This document shows, piece after piece, positions 35,927 to 44,694 of a stretch of DNA of 64,000 bases (the first letter of the stretch is position 1; each line of letters begins with the position of its first letter). The notes below the pieces were generated by a model. That model did no database searches. It was not told the origin of the DNA and worked only from the letters and a program-made list of their open reading frames with translations. The stretch is from Chloroflexi bacterium AL-N1. Lineage in GTDB: Bacteria > Chloroflexota > Chloroflexia > Chloroflexales > Roseiflexaceae. The position numbers and the translations under genes were made by a program. Where the stretch lies: assembly GCA_013122435.1 (NCBI GenBank), contig WYDT01000001.1, positions 310,001-374,000 of the forward strand, in the 5' to 3' direction.

Positions 35927-37183
35927 ATGGAAACAACCCAAACACTTAGCCAGGCGGCAAAACGACGCGGTTTGGTGGTGTTATTAATTGATACATTCCT
36001 AATGATTGGCGGTTTCTTCATGCTGATACCGCTTCTCTCTATTTATTATGTTGACCAACTTGGCTGGGCGGCGGTCACTATCGGTATTGTGCTTGGTGTA
36101 CGCCAGTTCCTTCAGCAGGGCTTAACGGTTATTGGGGGTGCGCTAGCTGATCGTCTTGGCCCCAAAGGTTTGATCTGTCTGGGCTTGCTCATCCGTGCGG
36201 TGAGTTTTACTGCCATGGCCTGGGCTGGCTCCTTCCCATTGCTGATGGCAACCACCGTGTTTTCTTCCATTGGAGGTGCCCTGTTTGACTCACCACGACT
36301 CGCGGCAATTACGTCCCTTACCAGTGAGCAAAATCGGAGTCGGGTGTTCTCTATCGCTGGGACGGTCGGTGGTGTGGGTATGACCCTTGGTCCACTGATC
36401 GGAGCGGTGTTGATTAAGGTCGATTTTGCGTTTGTATGTCTTACCGCTGCGGCCTGTTTCTTCCTGGCATTTCTCATAACAGTGTTCTTTTTGCCGTCGA
36501 TTCGCCCTACGGCCAATCAACAACCGCAAGAACAACAAGGTATCACGTATGGTATTCGTGTTGCGCTGCATGATCGTCGTTTTGGCCTCTTCGTAATCTT
36601 GCTCATGGGCTTCTGGTTTATGTGGGTTCAACTCACCATTTCCCTGCCGCTCATGGCCCAAAACATTAGTGGTACCACCGACACAATTGGTTTGATGTAT
36701 GCACTAAACTCAGTAATGATGGTGCTCTTACAGTACCCGTTATTACGGCTGATTGAGCGTTGGTTTCAAACATCTGCCATAGTAACGTTTGGGATGTTTA
36801 TCACTGCGTTGAGTCTGGGTAGTGTCGTGTTCGTATCTGACGTGACGATGCTGCTCATTTGTGTGGCAATGTTTTCTCTCGGCGTCATGCTGGTGATGCC
36901 CAGTCAACAGACCATGGTCGCAAATTTTGCACCAGCGTCGATGGCCGGTTCGTATTTTGGGGTGAGTTTGTTGGCCATGGCTATCGGAGGTGGCTTAGGC
37001 AATTTCATGGGCGGTTTGCTCTATGATCTGAGTCTCCAGTCAGAAATGCCAGCACTCCCCTGGATTATTTTCTGTCTGACAGGGATAGTATCGGCAGGTG
37101 GCCTTGGTTGGATGTATCGTCATCAATTGCTAGGTGATAAAGTGTCTCAACAACCAGCTATCGCGACACGTAACCGCCGTTGA
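35927..37183 (+). CDS. MFS transporter, MdtH-like
   Basis: The 418-residue major facilitator protein has twelve predicted membrane segments. The N-terminal third strongly resembles E. coli MdtH (YYVDQLGWAAVTIGIVLGVR, RQFLQQGLTVIGGALADRLG with the MFS loop 2-3 motif GGALADRLGPK). Members of this branch are proton-driven drug exporters, though substrates vary. It lies alone, divergent from a LysR regulator that probably controls it, and is followed about 100 bases later by an anchored protein gene. Confidence 0.9.
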   Translation: METTQTLSQAAKRRGLVVLLIDTFLMIGGFFMLIPLLSIYYVDQLGWAAVTIGIVLGVRQFLQQGLTVIGGALADRLGPKGLICLGLLIRAVSFTAMAWAGSFPLLMATTVFSSIGGALFDSPRLAAITSLTSEQNRSRVFSIAGTVGGVGMTLGPLIGAVLIKVDFAFVCLTAAACFFLAFLITVFFLPSIRPTANQQPQEQQGITYGIRVALHDRRFGLFVILLMGFWFMWVQLTISLPLMAQNISGTTDTIGLMYALNSVMMVLLQYPLLRLIERWFQTSAIVTFGMFITALSLGSVVFVSDVTMLLICVAMFSLGVMLVMPSQQTMVANFAPASMAGSYFGVSLLAMAIGGGLGNFMGGLLYDLSLQSEMPALPWIIFCLTGIVSAGGLGWMYRHQLLGDKVSQQPAIATRNRR

Positions 37184-37282
37184 TTATTTGGCAACTATCT
37201 CGGAATGTAGTATGGTAGGGGAAGAAACAAGGGAAGTTTGCCAACTATACTTCCTCCAAACATTTGAGGTAGTGCTAGCAAG

Positions 37283-37873
37283 ATGAATGAACGTCACCAA
37301 GTCCCCTTCTGGCTCATCGGTGTGCTGATCGCACTCGTGCTGATTTTGATCGGCAATCGGATAGGCAGCCAACCAAATAATGTAGAACTCTCACGTGCGT
37401 TTGCGCCAGTCCCCACTGATCCGAATGCGCCAATCGCTCCATCGATTGAACCCCCACAGGTCAATTTGCCTGAACTCCCACCAGACATTCAGCAGGGCGT
37501 AGTCGGTCTGCGTGATCGGTTAGCTGGTGGTGAGTCGATACCAGCGTTAACTCCTGTGGCAAGTAGCAATCAATTACAAATCGATATCACGCAGGTTCGG
37601 CGTGAAGGCGATCAGATACATATTCGAGGGCGGGTCAGTAATATTGCCGATAGTTCCGTGAACATTCCTGCAACTGCGTTTTCATTCCGTGACAGTGCAG
37701 GAACGACCTATGGGTTAAATGGCAATGCTATTACCACATTGGAGCCAGACCAATCAACCGAAATCGATCTTTCAGTCCCACTTCCCCCTGATCTTGGATT
37801 GACATTAATTGTTGCGGTCCCACCAGATCCACCAATCCAACAGATACTGATCGTAGAAACAACCCTAGAATAA
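37283..37873 (+). CDS. Membrane-anchored protein with C-terminal beta domain
   Basis: The 196-residue protein has one N-terminal membrane anchor (FWLIGVLIALVLILIGNRIG) and a Pro-rich linker (residues about 30-85). The C-terminal beta-rich domain (about 95-196) has a pattern like DUF4352/FxLYD-type accessory domains (HIRGRVSNIADSSVNIPATA). It should face the outside of the cell. No catalytic motif is visible and no function can be given. The stop codon lies within the left arm of a strong hairpin. Confidence 0.7.
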   Translation: MNERHQVPFWLIGVLIALVLILIGNRIGSQPNNVELSRAFAPVPTDPNAPIAPSIEPPQVNLPELPPDIQQGVVGLRDRLAGGESIPALTPVASSNQLQIDITQVRREGDQIHIRGRVSNIADSSVNIPATAFSFRDSAGTTYGLNGNAITTLEPDQSTEIDLSVPLPPDLGLTLIVAVPPDPPIQQILIVETTLE

Positions 37874-37897
37874 AGGAAAAGAAAGTTTATTCTAGGG
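37863..37897. terminator. Hairpin terminator overlapping a stop codon
   Basis: CCCTAGAATAAA (37863-37874) pairs perfectly with TTTATTCTAGGG (37886-37897), a 12-base-pair stem with an 11-base loop. GATTTCTCC follows, so the T-run is weak, but the stem is long and the position right after the coding sequence fits termination. Confidence 0.65.
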
Positions 37898-37984
37898 ATT
37901 TCTCCTGTACCTCCACGAGTGATAAATACGTCTTGAACACGCCCCATCGGCATGCGACATTTAATTAGGGTACGAAGGGTTGGC

Positions 37985-38014
37985 TTGACAAAGCAACACC
38001 ATAAGTGCTACAAT
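37985..38014 (+). promoter_or_regulatory. Sigma-70-type promoter of rex
   Basis: TTGACA (37985-37990) and TACAAT (38009-38014) are separated by 18 bases and lie about 65 bases before the rex start codon. This is the best promoter match in the plus-strand intergenic regions. Confidence 0.75.
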
Positions 38015-38035
38015 TCACAAATAGTATTTTGTAAA
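38014..38035. promoter_or_regulatory. Probable Rex operator (autoregulation)
   Basis: TTCACAAA (38014-38021) and TTTGTAAA (38028-38035) form an inverted repeat with one mismatch around TAGTAT. It resembles the TTGTGA/TCACAA half-sites known for Rex operators and overlaps the transcription start expected from the promoter just upstream, a position fit for NADH-sensitive self-repression. Confidence 0.55.
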
Positions 38036-38076
38036 ATTGTGCTTTCTTATACTGAAAAGTAGCCACGGAGGTAAAC

Positions 38077-38730
38077 GTGGACCGTATAGAGGCACCCCCT
38101 AATGTTGTCATTAGCCGGCTCCCTTTGTATGCACGTAGTTTGCGCTATCTTCTCTCAGAGGGGATCGTATCTGTATCGTCACAGGAGCTTGGCGAGCGTA
38201 TCAACGTAACTGCTGCACAAATTCGCAAAGATCTCTCTTATTTTGGAGAGTTTGGTAAGCAGGGTATCGGGTACGATGTCGAGAAACTACTCAATCACAT
38301 TGAGCGCATTCTTGGTTTGAATCAAGAATGGCCCGTCGCATTGGTTGGCGTTGGCCAGTTAGGTCTCGCTATTGCACGGTATGAGGGTTTTCGTAAACAG
38401 GGTATTCATCTGGCAGCCCTATTCGATAGTAGTGGTGAAAAGATTGGTACCGAAATTGAGGGTCTAAAAGTTCTTCCGATTGAGCACATTGATCGGGTTG
38501 TGCGTGAACAAAACGTTAAACTTGCCATTATTTCCGTCCCTGCGGCTCGGGCACAGGAAGTTACCGATCTGATGATTGCTGCTGGTGTGCGCGCCTTTCT
38601 CAATTATGCTCCTATTATTTTACAACGTCCAGATAATGTATGGATACGGGATATCGATCCAGTAGCCTCCCTGCACAGTTTAACGTACTATCTTGCCCGT
38701 GAAGAAACACTTCGTTCAGAAGCAGAGTAA
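38077..38730 (+). CDS. rex: Redox-sensing transcriptional repressor Rex
   Basis: Rex binds DNA when the NADH/NAD+ ratio is low and controls fermentative and respiratory genes. The 217-residue protein has the N-terminal winged helix ([40 protein letters not shown]) and a Rossmann domain with [19 protein letters not shown]. The C-terminal helix that swaps in the dimer is present. The start is GTG with GGAGG six bases upstream. It has its own promoter, a likely operator, and a hairpin terminator downstream. Confidence 0.97.
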   Translation: MDRIEAPPNVVISRLPLYARSLRYLLSEGIVSVSSQELGERINVTAAQIRKDLSYFGEFGKQGIGYDVEKLLNHIERILGLNQEWPVALVGVGQLGLAIARYEGFRKQGIHLAALFDSSGEKIGTEIEGLKVLPIEHIDRVVREQNVKLAIISVPAARAQEVTDLMIAAGVRAFLNYAPIILQRPDNVWIRDIDPVASLHSLTYYLAREETLRSEAE

Positions 38731-38760
38731 GATTGCATTATCAGAGTACTATCTCGAACG

Positions 38761-38791
38761 AGGGGTTGCATACCTGCAATCCCTTTTTCTT
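38761..38791 (+). terminator. Rho-independent terminator after rex
   Basis: AGGGGTTGCA (38761-38770) pairs with TGCAATCCCT (38775-38784), with one G-T pair and the loop TACC, followed by TTTTCTTG. It lies 30 bases after the rex stop codon. Confidence 0.85.
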
Positions 38792-38951
38792 GTGGTTTGT
38801 GTATGTTGTACTGCAAGCTGGTGTTCGGGTATCGGTAGAGAAATGGTTCCGTCGTACAATCTCCTGTACGGAAGTACAACGTTTTTGTAAATGCAAACCC
38901 GCTATAATGGAGGCATAGGTTTGTTTTTACATTCTGGAATAGGATATATGT

Positions 38952-39425
38952 ATGGCTATCGATGAAGCACGTTTTCGCCAGACGATGGGGTATTTCGCCA
39001 GTAGTGTCACGGTGGTAACTACACAATATAATCATCAACCCTACGGGATTACGGTCAGTTCTTTTGCCTCGCTCTCACTGCGCCCCCCTTTAGTTTTAAT
39101 CTGTATTGATACATCTCTGCGTACACACGATGCAATCATTTCAGCAGGCTGTTTCGCAGTCAATTTTCTAGAAAAACATCAGGAGCATCTCTCACGCCGT
39201 TTTGCATCACGTGATGATAATAAATTCGTCAATGTGTCATGGTTTGAAGGTCAGCTTGGCTTACCTCTTCTTGAGAACGTTCATGCAACTATTGAATGCA
39301 AATTACACAATACCTTGCCTGGTGGCGATCATTCGATTTTTGTCGGCGAAGTCGCTTTTACCGAAGTCTATGAAGGGTCACCATTGTTGTATTATCGCCG
39401 TGGCTACCATGAACTCAAATCGTAA
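38952..39425 (+). CDS. Flavin reductase family protein
   Basis: The 157-residue protein has the flavin-binding split-barrel of the flavin reductase/HpaC family: FRQTMGYFASSVTVVTTQYN, YGITVSSFASLSLRPPLVLI, CFAVNFLEKHQEHLSRRFAS and the C-terminal GDHSIFVGEVAFTEV with LLYYRRGYHEL. It reduces FMN or FAD with NAD(P)H, normally to feed a flavin-dependent oxygenase. A TATAAT at 38903-38908 could be its -10 element, though no good -35 is visible. Nearest flavoenzyme in the window is the monooxygenase at 40-41 kb, which binds its own FAD, so a link is uncertain. Confidence 0.93.
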   Translation: MAIDEARFRQTMGYFASSVTVVTTQYNHQPYGITVSSFASLSLRPPLVLICIDTSLRTHDAIISAGCFAVNFLEKHQEHLSRRFASRDDNKFVNVSWFEGQLGLPLLENVHATIECKLHNTLPGGDHSIFVGEVAFTEVYEGSPLLYYRRGYHELKS

Positions 39426-39541
39426 TGCATAGGTAGAGTTGGTGGTATACTATGCACCACCTCAAACGACATAGATCTGTTATCTAAGGTGGTTAACACT
39501 GTATACAATCGTGTAACGATAGTTTGTGTGTGAAGGCAAGT

Positions 39542-39880
39542 ATGAATTTTCTACGTAAATTATTTGGTAGTGATCAACCGGCCAACGATGGTGCTGTACA
39601 CTTCTATGTCCGCTGCAATCGCTGTGGTGCTCCGGTTCATGTGCGCGTAGATTTACGCAATGAATTAGTTCATGAGTATGATAGCGATGACCAGACAATC
39701 GGCTACCAATTAACCAAAGAAATCATGGACTCGCGTTGTTTCCAGTTGATGCGAGCCGAAATAACCTATGACCGCCAGCGCCGCGAAACCAATCGAACGA
39801 TCGATGGTGGGACATTTATCACTAAGGATGAATATAATCAACTTATTGCTGCCGGCGCACACGAACGTAAAATTTCCTGA
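39542..39880 (+). CDS. Small zinc-ribbon-like protein
   Basis: The 112-residue soluble protein begins MNFLRKLFGSDQPANDGA and has a CxxC pair in YVRCNRCGAPVHVRVDLRNE. A second Cys lies in EIMDSRCFQLMRAEITYD, with no matching partner, so metal binding may be partial. It ends in ITKDEYNQLIAAGAHERKIS. I do not know a characterised family. Similar short proteins may be conserved in this lineage. The ATG at 39542 is preferred over the upstream GTG because of the start of the folded part. It is convergent with the monooxygenase gene. Confidence 0.7.
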   Translation: MNFLRKLFGSDQPANDGAVHFYVRCNRCGAPVHVRVDLRNELVHEYDSDDQTIGYQLTKEIMDSRCFQLMRAEITYDRQRRETNRTIDGGTFITKDEYNQLIAAGAHERKIS

Positions 39881-39961
39881 AACTGTTACACGCAAGACAT
39901 TCACTCAAGCAATATGATTTCGTATCTTTTGTCTTGGCACACACCACTAGGCAGCATGTAT

Positions 39962-41197
39962 CTATGCAGAACGTAGTTTGACTGGCCAAACACCAAAGGC
40001 TATCAAATGTGCAATAAGCTTTTGGACGATAGGAAATTTTATAAAAAATGGCAGTTTGATCTGACGTTGAGAATCCAGTGCTTGTGTGATAATCCGCTTC
40101 TGAACAAAAGACTGAAATGATTGTATAACTCGTGTGGGGATCTCACGTCGACACTGTACTGCTGCGAGATGGCGTGGGGAAATGACCTTCGTTTTGAGTC
40201 GCCTTATCAGCACATTTGCGGTGACCACAGCATCCTGAATAGCGTAGTTGATGCCAACACCTCCGACCGGCGACATGGTATGTGCCGCGTCACCAATCAA
40301 CAGTAAACCAGGTTTGTACCACCTTCGCACACGACCAGCCTCTACGGAAAGCAGAGAAACCGATTTCCATTCACGCACAGAATGCAATCGATCCGTAAAT
40401 TGTGGTAATAAACGAGCTACTGATTGTTGTAATGCTTGAATGCCTTTCTCACGGAGTTGTTGATAACTCCCCTTGGCAATAACATAGCCAATTTGCCAGT
40501 GCTCGAAGCGGTTGAGCATGATCGCCCCATTGCCATTAGCAAAACGCCCCATTGCCATATCGGGATCATCTGGTTGGCGAGGAATGTGAAACCATAACAC
40601 ATCCATCGGAGGGGCAGTAGCAATAAACTTGAATCCTGCCAGACGCCGTATGCGTGAGAAGCGCCCATCGGCCCCGACCGTAAGTAATGCCCGAAGTTCA
40701 TGTGTCTCGTTGTTATGACGATACCGTATTCCACGAATAACGCCATCTTCTTCAATAAGTTCCTCAACACGTGCTCCCATCATTATTTCGAAAGTGGGAT
40801 ACTGCTGTGCCTCAATGGACAAAAACGCAAGAAAGTCTGACTGAGGGAGCATTGTAATGTAGGGAAACCGTGTTCTTAAATGGCGGAAATCGATACTCAG
40901 TGTTACCTGATCGCTGAGTTGCAATCTCAGTGTACGTGCTTTTGTGTGGCGCAGACTCAGAACGATATCGGCCAAACTAAGGCTGTCTAGCAGTTCGAGA
41001 ATGGATGGATGGAGGGTATCGCCTCGGAAATCCCGCTCAAAATCATGGTGTGCTTCAAGAACCGTGACAGGAATATCTTGTCGTGCCAGTAACAATCCGA
41101 GCATCATTCCCGCAGGACCACTTCCCACAATACAGCAGGTTGTATGTTGAGGCGTATCATGAGTTTCATGGAGAGAACTTGATGTGTCAGTGATCAT
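39962..41197 (-). CDS. FAD-dependent monooxygenase (UbiH/PHBH type)
   Basis: The 411-residue group A flavin monooxygenase has the FAD motif CCIVGSGPAGMMLGLLLARQ (residues 21-40), the DG motif LLTVGADGRFSRIRRLAG and the GD motif LLIGDAAHTMSPVGGVGINY. It hydroxylates an aromatic or lipophilic substrate with NAD(P)H and oxygen. The last 60 residues are hydrophobic and basic and may touch the membrane. GGAGG is six bases before the ATG. A 20-base operator with the same half-sites as that of the TetR gene lies 38 bases upstream of the start, so it is probably controlled by the TetR protein encoded next to it. Confidence 0.93.
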   Translation of the reverse strand: MITDTSSSLHETHDTPQHTTCCIVGSGPAGMMLGLLLARQDIPVTVLEAHHDFERDFRGDTLHPSILELLDSLSLADIVLSLRHTKARTLRLQLSDQVTLSIDFRHLRTRFPYITMLPQSDFLAFLSIEAQQYPTFEIMMGARVEELIEEDGVIRGIRYRHNNETHELRALLTVGADGRFSRIRRLAGFKFIATAPPMDVLWFHIPRQPDDPDMAMGRFANGNGAIMLNRFEHWQIGYVIAKGSYQQLREKGIQALQQSVARLLPQFTDRLHSVREWKSVSLLSVEAGRVRRWYKPGLLLIGDAAHTMSPVGGVGINYAIQDAVVTANVLIRRLKTKVISPRHLAAVQCRREIPTRVIQSFQSFVQKRIITQALDSQRQIKLPFFIKFPIVQKLIAHLIAFGVWPVKLRSA

Positions 41198-41234
41198 AGT
41201 GAACCTCCGTCATTCTTTTAGCACAGTTATCTAG

Positions 41235-41254
41235 TTGATTGACTGAACAATCAA
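41235..41254. promoter_or_regulatory. TetR operator upstream of the monooxygenase gene
   Basis: TTGATTGACTGAACAATCAA differs from the perfect palindrome at the TetR promoter (41925-41944) only in its three central bases. The inverted half-sites TTGATTG/CAATCAA are exact. It lies between the TetR gene end and the monooxygenase start. Confidence 0.8.
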
Positions 41255-41285
41255 TTATGAATACCCAAATTGAATGCTCCTTTCT

Positions 41286-41912
41286 TTATTCCACGTTCGG
41301 GTGTTCCGTTCCTTGTAAAAAGATAGCGACAGTTGTAGCCACCATCTCTTCAGCACTAAGATTTTGGGCATCTGGCTGCGGAAAAACCTCACGCATAACT
41401 ATAAACGCCATTAAAGATCCAATGAACGTGCGTGCAGCGGCGTGGGGATTGATAGGGCGTAGTGTACCCATTTTTATCTGATGTGTTAGATACATGGTAA
41501 TAAAGCTAACCCCACGTGTAGGGCCAATTTTGTTAACAAGGTCTGCGATGGCTGGTTGACGTGCCGACTCTCCAAACATAACTTTCGCCGCTGATATGGC
41601 GGAACGGTGTTCTACAATCTGGAGAAAAGCTTGACCAAGTGCTGTAAGAACTTCGCGAGGTGGTTTTGACATCATCTCCTCGCTATGATTAAGTAGTTGA
41701 AGAATTGGTGCATGCTGTTCAAGCACCTGCCGAAGCAAGTCGGCTTTGTCCTTAAAGTAGTGATAGATTAAACCTGTAGAGCGGATACCTGCTTCTTGTG
41801 CGATATCTTTATTGGTAGCTTTTTCAAAGCCTTTCCTGGCGAATACCTCAAGTGCTCCATCAATAATCTGCTGACGACGCTGTTCATATGTCTGATCATC
41901 ACGAGATGGCAT
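41286..41912 (-). CDS. TetR family transcriptional regulator
   Basis: The 208-residue repressor has the N-terminal helix-turn-helix RRQQIIDGALEVFARKGFEK, ATNKDIAQEAGI and LIYHYFKDKADLL typical of TetR proteins. The C-terminal ligand domain is hydrophobic and unlike families I can name. AGAGGAA precedes the ATG. Its own promoter contains a perfect 24-base palindrome, and the downstream flavin monooxygenase gene has a nearly identical one, so it likely represses both and is released by a substrate of the monooxygenase. Confidence 0.93.
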   Translation of the reverse strand: MPSRDDQTYEQRRQQIIDGALEVFARKGFEKATNKDIAQEAGIRSTGLIYHYFKDKADLLRQVLEQHAPILQLLNHSEEMMSKPPREVLTALGQAFLQIVEHRSAISAAKVMFGESARQPAIADLVNKIGPTRGVSFITMYLTHQIKMGTLRPINPHAAARTFIGSLMAFIVMREVFPQPDAQNLSAEEMVATTVAIFLQGTEHPNVE

Positions 41913-41922
41913 TATTTCCTCT

Positions 41923-41946
41923 TATTGATTGACTAGTCAATCAATA
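41923..41946. promoter_or_regulatory. Perfect 24-base palindrome, TetR autoregulation site
   Basis: TATTGATTGACT is followed directly by its reverse complement AGTCAATCAATA (41923-41946). It sits right after the -10 element of the TetR promoter, over the expected start of transcription, 11 bases before the coding sequence. Confidence 0.9.
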
Positions 41947-41974
41947 TTGTATCATGGTAGCTATTCGCTGTCAA
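41946..41974 (-). promoter_or_regulatory. Sigma-70-type promoter of the TetR gene
   Basis: On the minus strand TTGACA (41974-41969) and TACAAT (41951-41946) are exactly 17 bases apart. The palindromic operator abuts the -10 element. The rest of the gap to 42228 shows nothing else that I can support. Confidence 0.85.
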
Positions 41975-42228
41975 TAACAAATGTTTCATATTTACTGTGT
42001 AACCAAATAGCTCTGATATTTATTGTACATGATAGGTAGTAGTATTGATCTGCATCGATATATTCAAAAGTGTTGTCCTCAAATTGACACCATTTTGCAT
42101 GTCTTCATTTCCTGCCAATGAAGTACACTCAGTGTTGCGTACCATTCCTCTTGGTACAACATCGTCAGACTGTTGTACCCCAATTCCTCAAAAAGTTTGT
42201 CCTATACAATTTTGCTAAGGATGTGTTC

Positions 42229-43221
42229 ATGAAACCTACTCCTACTACCTGGAAAGTTGTACGTCGCATTGTCTTCCGCAGCATTGGTGTTATTGTGGGA
42301 CTAACATTGCTCTGGTTTGGCGGACATGTGGTTGAATGGGTGACGGGCATACGTATTCTTCCATGGAACCCATATGCTTTTTGTGGAGACAGCGAATCTG
42401 GTCCGCTTCCAGATACTGTTCGAGTCGGCTTGTACGAAGAATTCCCCAATCCCTGGCGTTTAGAAAAACTCAACCAGATTGATTTTCCAGTTACGCTGGC
42501 AATCGCAGCCCGCTCACAAGAAGAATTTCTCCAACAAAGTATTGCCATCCGTCAACAGTATCCCCAGGTGCGTGAAGTGTACTACTGGCCACAACTTGCC
42601 TATGAAGAAGGCTACTATCTTGGGACATGGTCTGACGCGGCGGCCATTCAACGTGTGGCACAAGACATTGATGAGCTTCCTGTCCTCTGGGATCTAGAAA
42701 TGCCGCTCAACAAATCATATATCTCTGCTCAAAGCTGGCCACATAATCGCCAATTCCTTGATCAATGGTTTTCAGAACGCACCGAGAAAGTATATATCTG
42801 GCGAACGCATACGGGTATGGGGCTAAACCCCCTCTTTCTGCGTCTTCTCGCAATGCATTATGATCCGCTTGATTACCCGCAGGTCTCGTTACATCTCGAT
42901 CTGTATACCAGTGGTGCCGGTTTATCAGAACAGCAAATGAAAAATATTTTGCATTGTGGGGTAGACCGCTACCAGGAGCGTTTTATTCCCTCGCTTGGTG
43001 TCCTCAATGATGGTGAAGCTGCTGCTGATATTTTTGTTCCCCCGGAAACCCTACAACGAGATCTTCGCTTAGTGCGGGAAGCCGGTATTACAGAGGTTTG
43101 GTTTTTTGGAGTCAATGGGTTGAATGATGCCTATCTTTCAGCAATCAAAGACACCCTCCCCCTTGAGACCTTGCCAGCGCGGGCCGGGTATTCAACAGAA
43201 CAGACTATCTTAGCGAAATAA
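42229..43221 (+). CDS. Membrane-anchored protein of unknown function
   Basis: The 330-residue protein has one N-terminal membrane segment (SIGVIVGLTLLWFGGHVVEW), and the rest should lie outside. The exported part is rich in aromatic and acidic residues and shows alternating beta/alpha elements with VRVGLYEEFPNPW, EVYYWPQL, LPVLWDLEMPLNKS, VYIWRTHTGMG, HLDLYTSG and ITEVWFFGVNGL. Such conserved D/E/W residues at strand ends suggest a TIM-barrel glycosidase-like fold, but that is only inferred. The ATG at 42229 has AAGGA upstream. A hairpin terminator follows. Confidence 0.65.
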   Translation: MKPTPTTWKVVRRIVFRSIGVIVGLTLLWFGGHVVEWVTGIRILPWNPYAFCGDSESGPLPDTVRVGLYEEFPNPWRLEKLNQIDFPVTLAIAARSQEEFLQQSIAIRQQYPQVREVYYWPQLAYEEGYYLGTWSDAAAIQRVAQDIDELPVLWDLEMPLNKSYISAQSWPHNRQFLDQWFSERTEKVYIWRTHTGMGLNPLFLRLLAMHYDPLDYPQVSLHLDLYTSGAGLSEQQMKNILHCGVDRYQERFIPSLGVLNDGEAAADIFVPPETLQRDLRLVREAGITEVWFFGVNGLNDAYLSAIKDTLPLETLPARAGYSTEQTILAK

Positions 43222-43230
43222 ACATAACTA

Positions 43231-43269
43231 TACGTCACCTCTTTCGGTAGTGGAGTAGACGTAATTTTT
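43231..43269 (+). terminator. Rho-independent terminator
   Basis: TACGTC (43231-43236) pairs with GACGTA (43258-43263), with an inner CTC/GAG pair, followed by ATTTTTC. It lies just after the anchored-protein gene. Confidence 0.6.
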
Positions 43270-43405
43270 CTTGGTAACTTCTCGCATCGGTGGATTGTAT
43301 GTGCTAAATGTGTGCAAAGCTACGTTTATATTGCATGTAACCGCGTGAATGCAGTGACCACGATGTCTCAAACACCAAACACATCACAACATTAGGAGCG
43401 TAATC

Positions 43406-44518
43406 ATGATATCGTCGAAGAAAGCTCTGGTGCTCTCTGGAGGAGGTGCACGTGGTGCTTATCATATTGGCGTCATTGAAACCCTGGTTCAGCACGGCTG
43501 GATGGTTGATGGTACAGGCCCCGATATTATTGCTGGAACTTCGATTGGTGCTATTAACGCTGCGGCGCTTGCCTCGGGTCTGACTGTTGACCAACTCAAA
43601 CAACATTGGTTAGCGATGCATACAGAGGATGTGCACCGTCTCTCGCGAGATCTACCATCTGTGGCCCGCCCTTTGCTGCGTTTTCTCATGCACAACGTAC
43701 TCACCTCAGAAGCTCACAATGGCGTAAACGACATGCCTGATATGACCGAAGGAATGAGCACACAAAGTGTGTTTTCACGTTTAGGTGCTCTTTTTAAGGC
43801 CCGACCTTTCCGCAGTTTGTTAGACACGACTCCCTGGCGTTACACGCTGGAAAAATGGATGGATTTTGATCGTATCAATAGCAGTACAGCACCAGCACTA
43901 CTTCTGGCTGCTACAGATCTCCAGAGCGGAGCGTTACGCATGTTTTGCAACCGTGATCGTAAAGACCATGCCTCTGATATGATTACAATTGATCATCTTA
44001 TGGCTTCGTCGAGTATTCCTATTGTGTATCCATGGACAACAATTGAAGAGCATAAATACTGGGATGGTGCGGTCCTGGCCAATACGCCATTAGGTCCGGT
44101 TGTGGATGTGGCTGGTGATAGCGATGTGGATATTATTGTGGTGATGATGACGCCCTGGAATGAGGACCCTGCTGCGTTACGAGCCCAACTCCAACATCTC
44201 CCCGAGGATCTGGTACAGGCACTTTCGCTAACGCTCGATTGGTCACTTCTTGCATCATATCGGGCCGCTTTGAAAATGCTGCGTAGTTATAACCGATTAG
44301 CCGCAGCAGCTCAGGAGTTAGAGCGTGCAGCTGGAATGACAGGTGATGATAGTTTTCGGATGCTCAATGTTCCGCGACGTGTTGCTGAACCAATCGTCAT
44401 CTCTCCTCAGGCAATGATGCCGTTGGAGTGGATGATCGATTATGAGGAAGCAACCCATCATCATCTGTTTGAACTTGGCCGCGCAGATGCAGAACGTGCA
44501 CTCGCCCAACGCCAATAG
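43406..44518 (+). CDS. Patatin-like phospholipase
   Basis: The 370-residue protein has the patatin catalytic layout: the oxyanion loop LSGGGARGAYHIGVIE (residues 11-26), the nucleophile GTSIGAINAAALASG (Ser about 47) and the catalytic Asp in KYWDGAVLANTPLGP (about residue 215). It should hydrolyse acyl lipids by a Ser-Asp dyad. No signal peptide is seen, so it acts in the cytoplasm or at the inner membrane face. AGGAG lies before the ATG. It is the last native gene before the AT-rich island. Confidence 0.94.
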   Translation: MISSKKALVLSGGGARGAYHIGVIETLVQHGWMVDGTGPDIIAGTSIGAINAAALASGLTVDQLKQHWLAMHTEDVHRLSRDLPSVARPLLRFLMHNVLTSEAHNGVNDMPDMTEGMSTQSVFSRLGALFKARPFRSLLDTTPWRYTLEKWMDFDRINSSTAPALLLAATDLQSGALRMFCNRDRKDHASDMITIDHLMASSSIPIVYPWTTIEEHKYWDGAVLANTPLGPVVDVAGDSDVDIIVVMMTPWNEDPAALRAQLQHLPEDLVQALSLTLDWSLLASYRAALKMLRSYNRLAAAAQELERAAGMTGDDSFRMLNVPRRVAEPIVISPQAMMPLEWMIDYEEATHHHLFELGRADAERALAQRQ

Positions 44519-44541
44519 GGAAACATGTCGATATCGGTCAA

Positions 44542-44659
44542 GTATAAGAGCAGTAGCGGATTTCATGGCGATTAATTGTCCGCCACCACAAAAGTTTATT
44601 AAATGCACAGACTTTGATTTTACCACTTCACCCGCTATTGCTCTTATACAATGTTGGGC
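44542..44659. repeat. Long inverted repeat and GTTGGGC core, left end of island
   Basis: GTATAAGAGCAGTAGCGG (44542-44559) pairs with CCGCTATTGCTCTTATAC (44632-44649) with one G-T pair, enclosing 72 bases. GTTGGGC follows at 44653-44659. The layout (core site next to a long imperfect stem) is what one expects of an attC-type folded recombination site, though a matching core on the far side of the stem is not seen. Confidence 0.7.
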
Positions 44660-44694
44660 AATCGTGCTTTTTCTTTTCTGTCCGTGCGTTGGCT

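Noticed and set aside
39436-39470. GGTGGT/ACCACC hairpin after the flavin reductase gene
   Set aside because: Stem of six pairs with no following T-run. It may be a terminator but cannot be supported.
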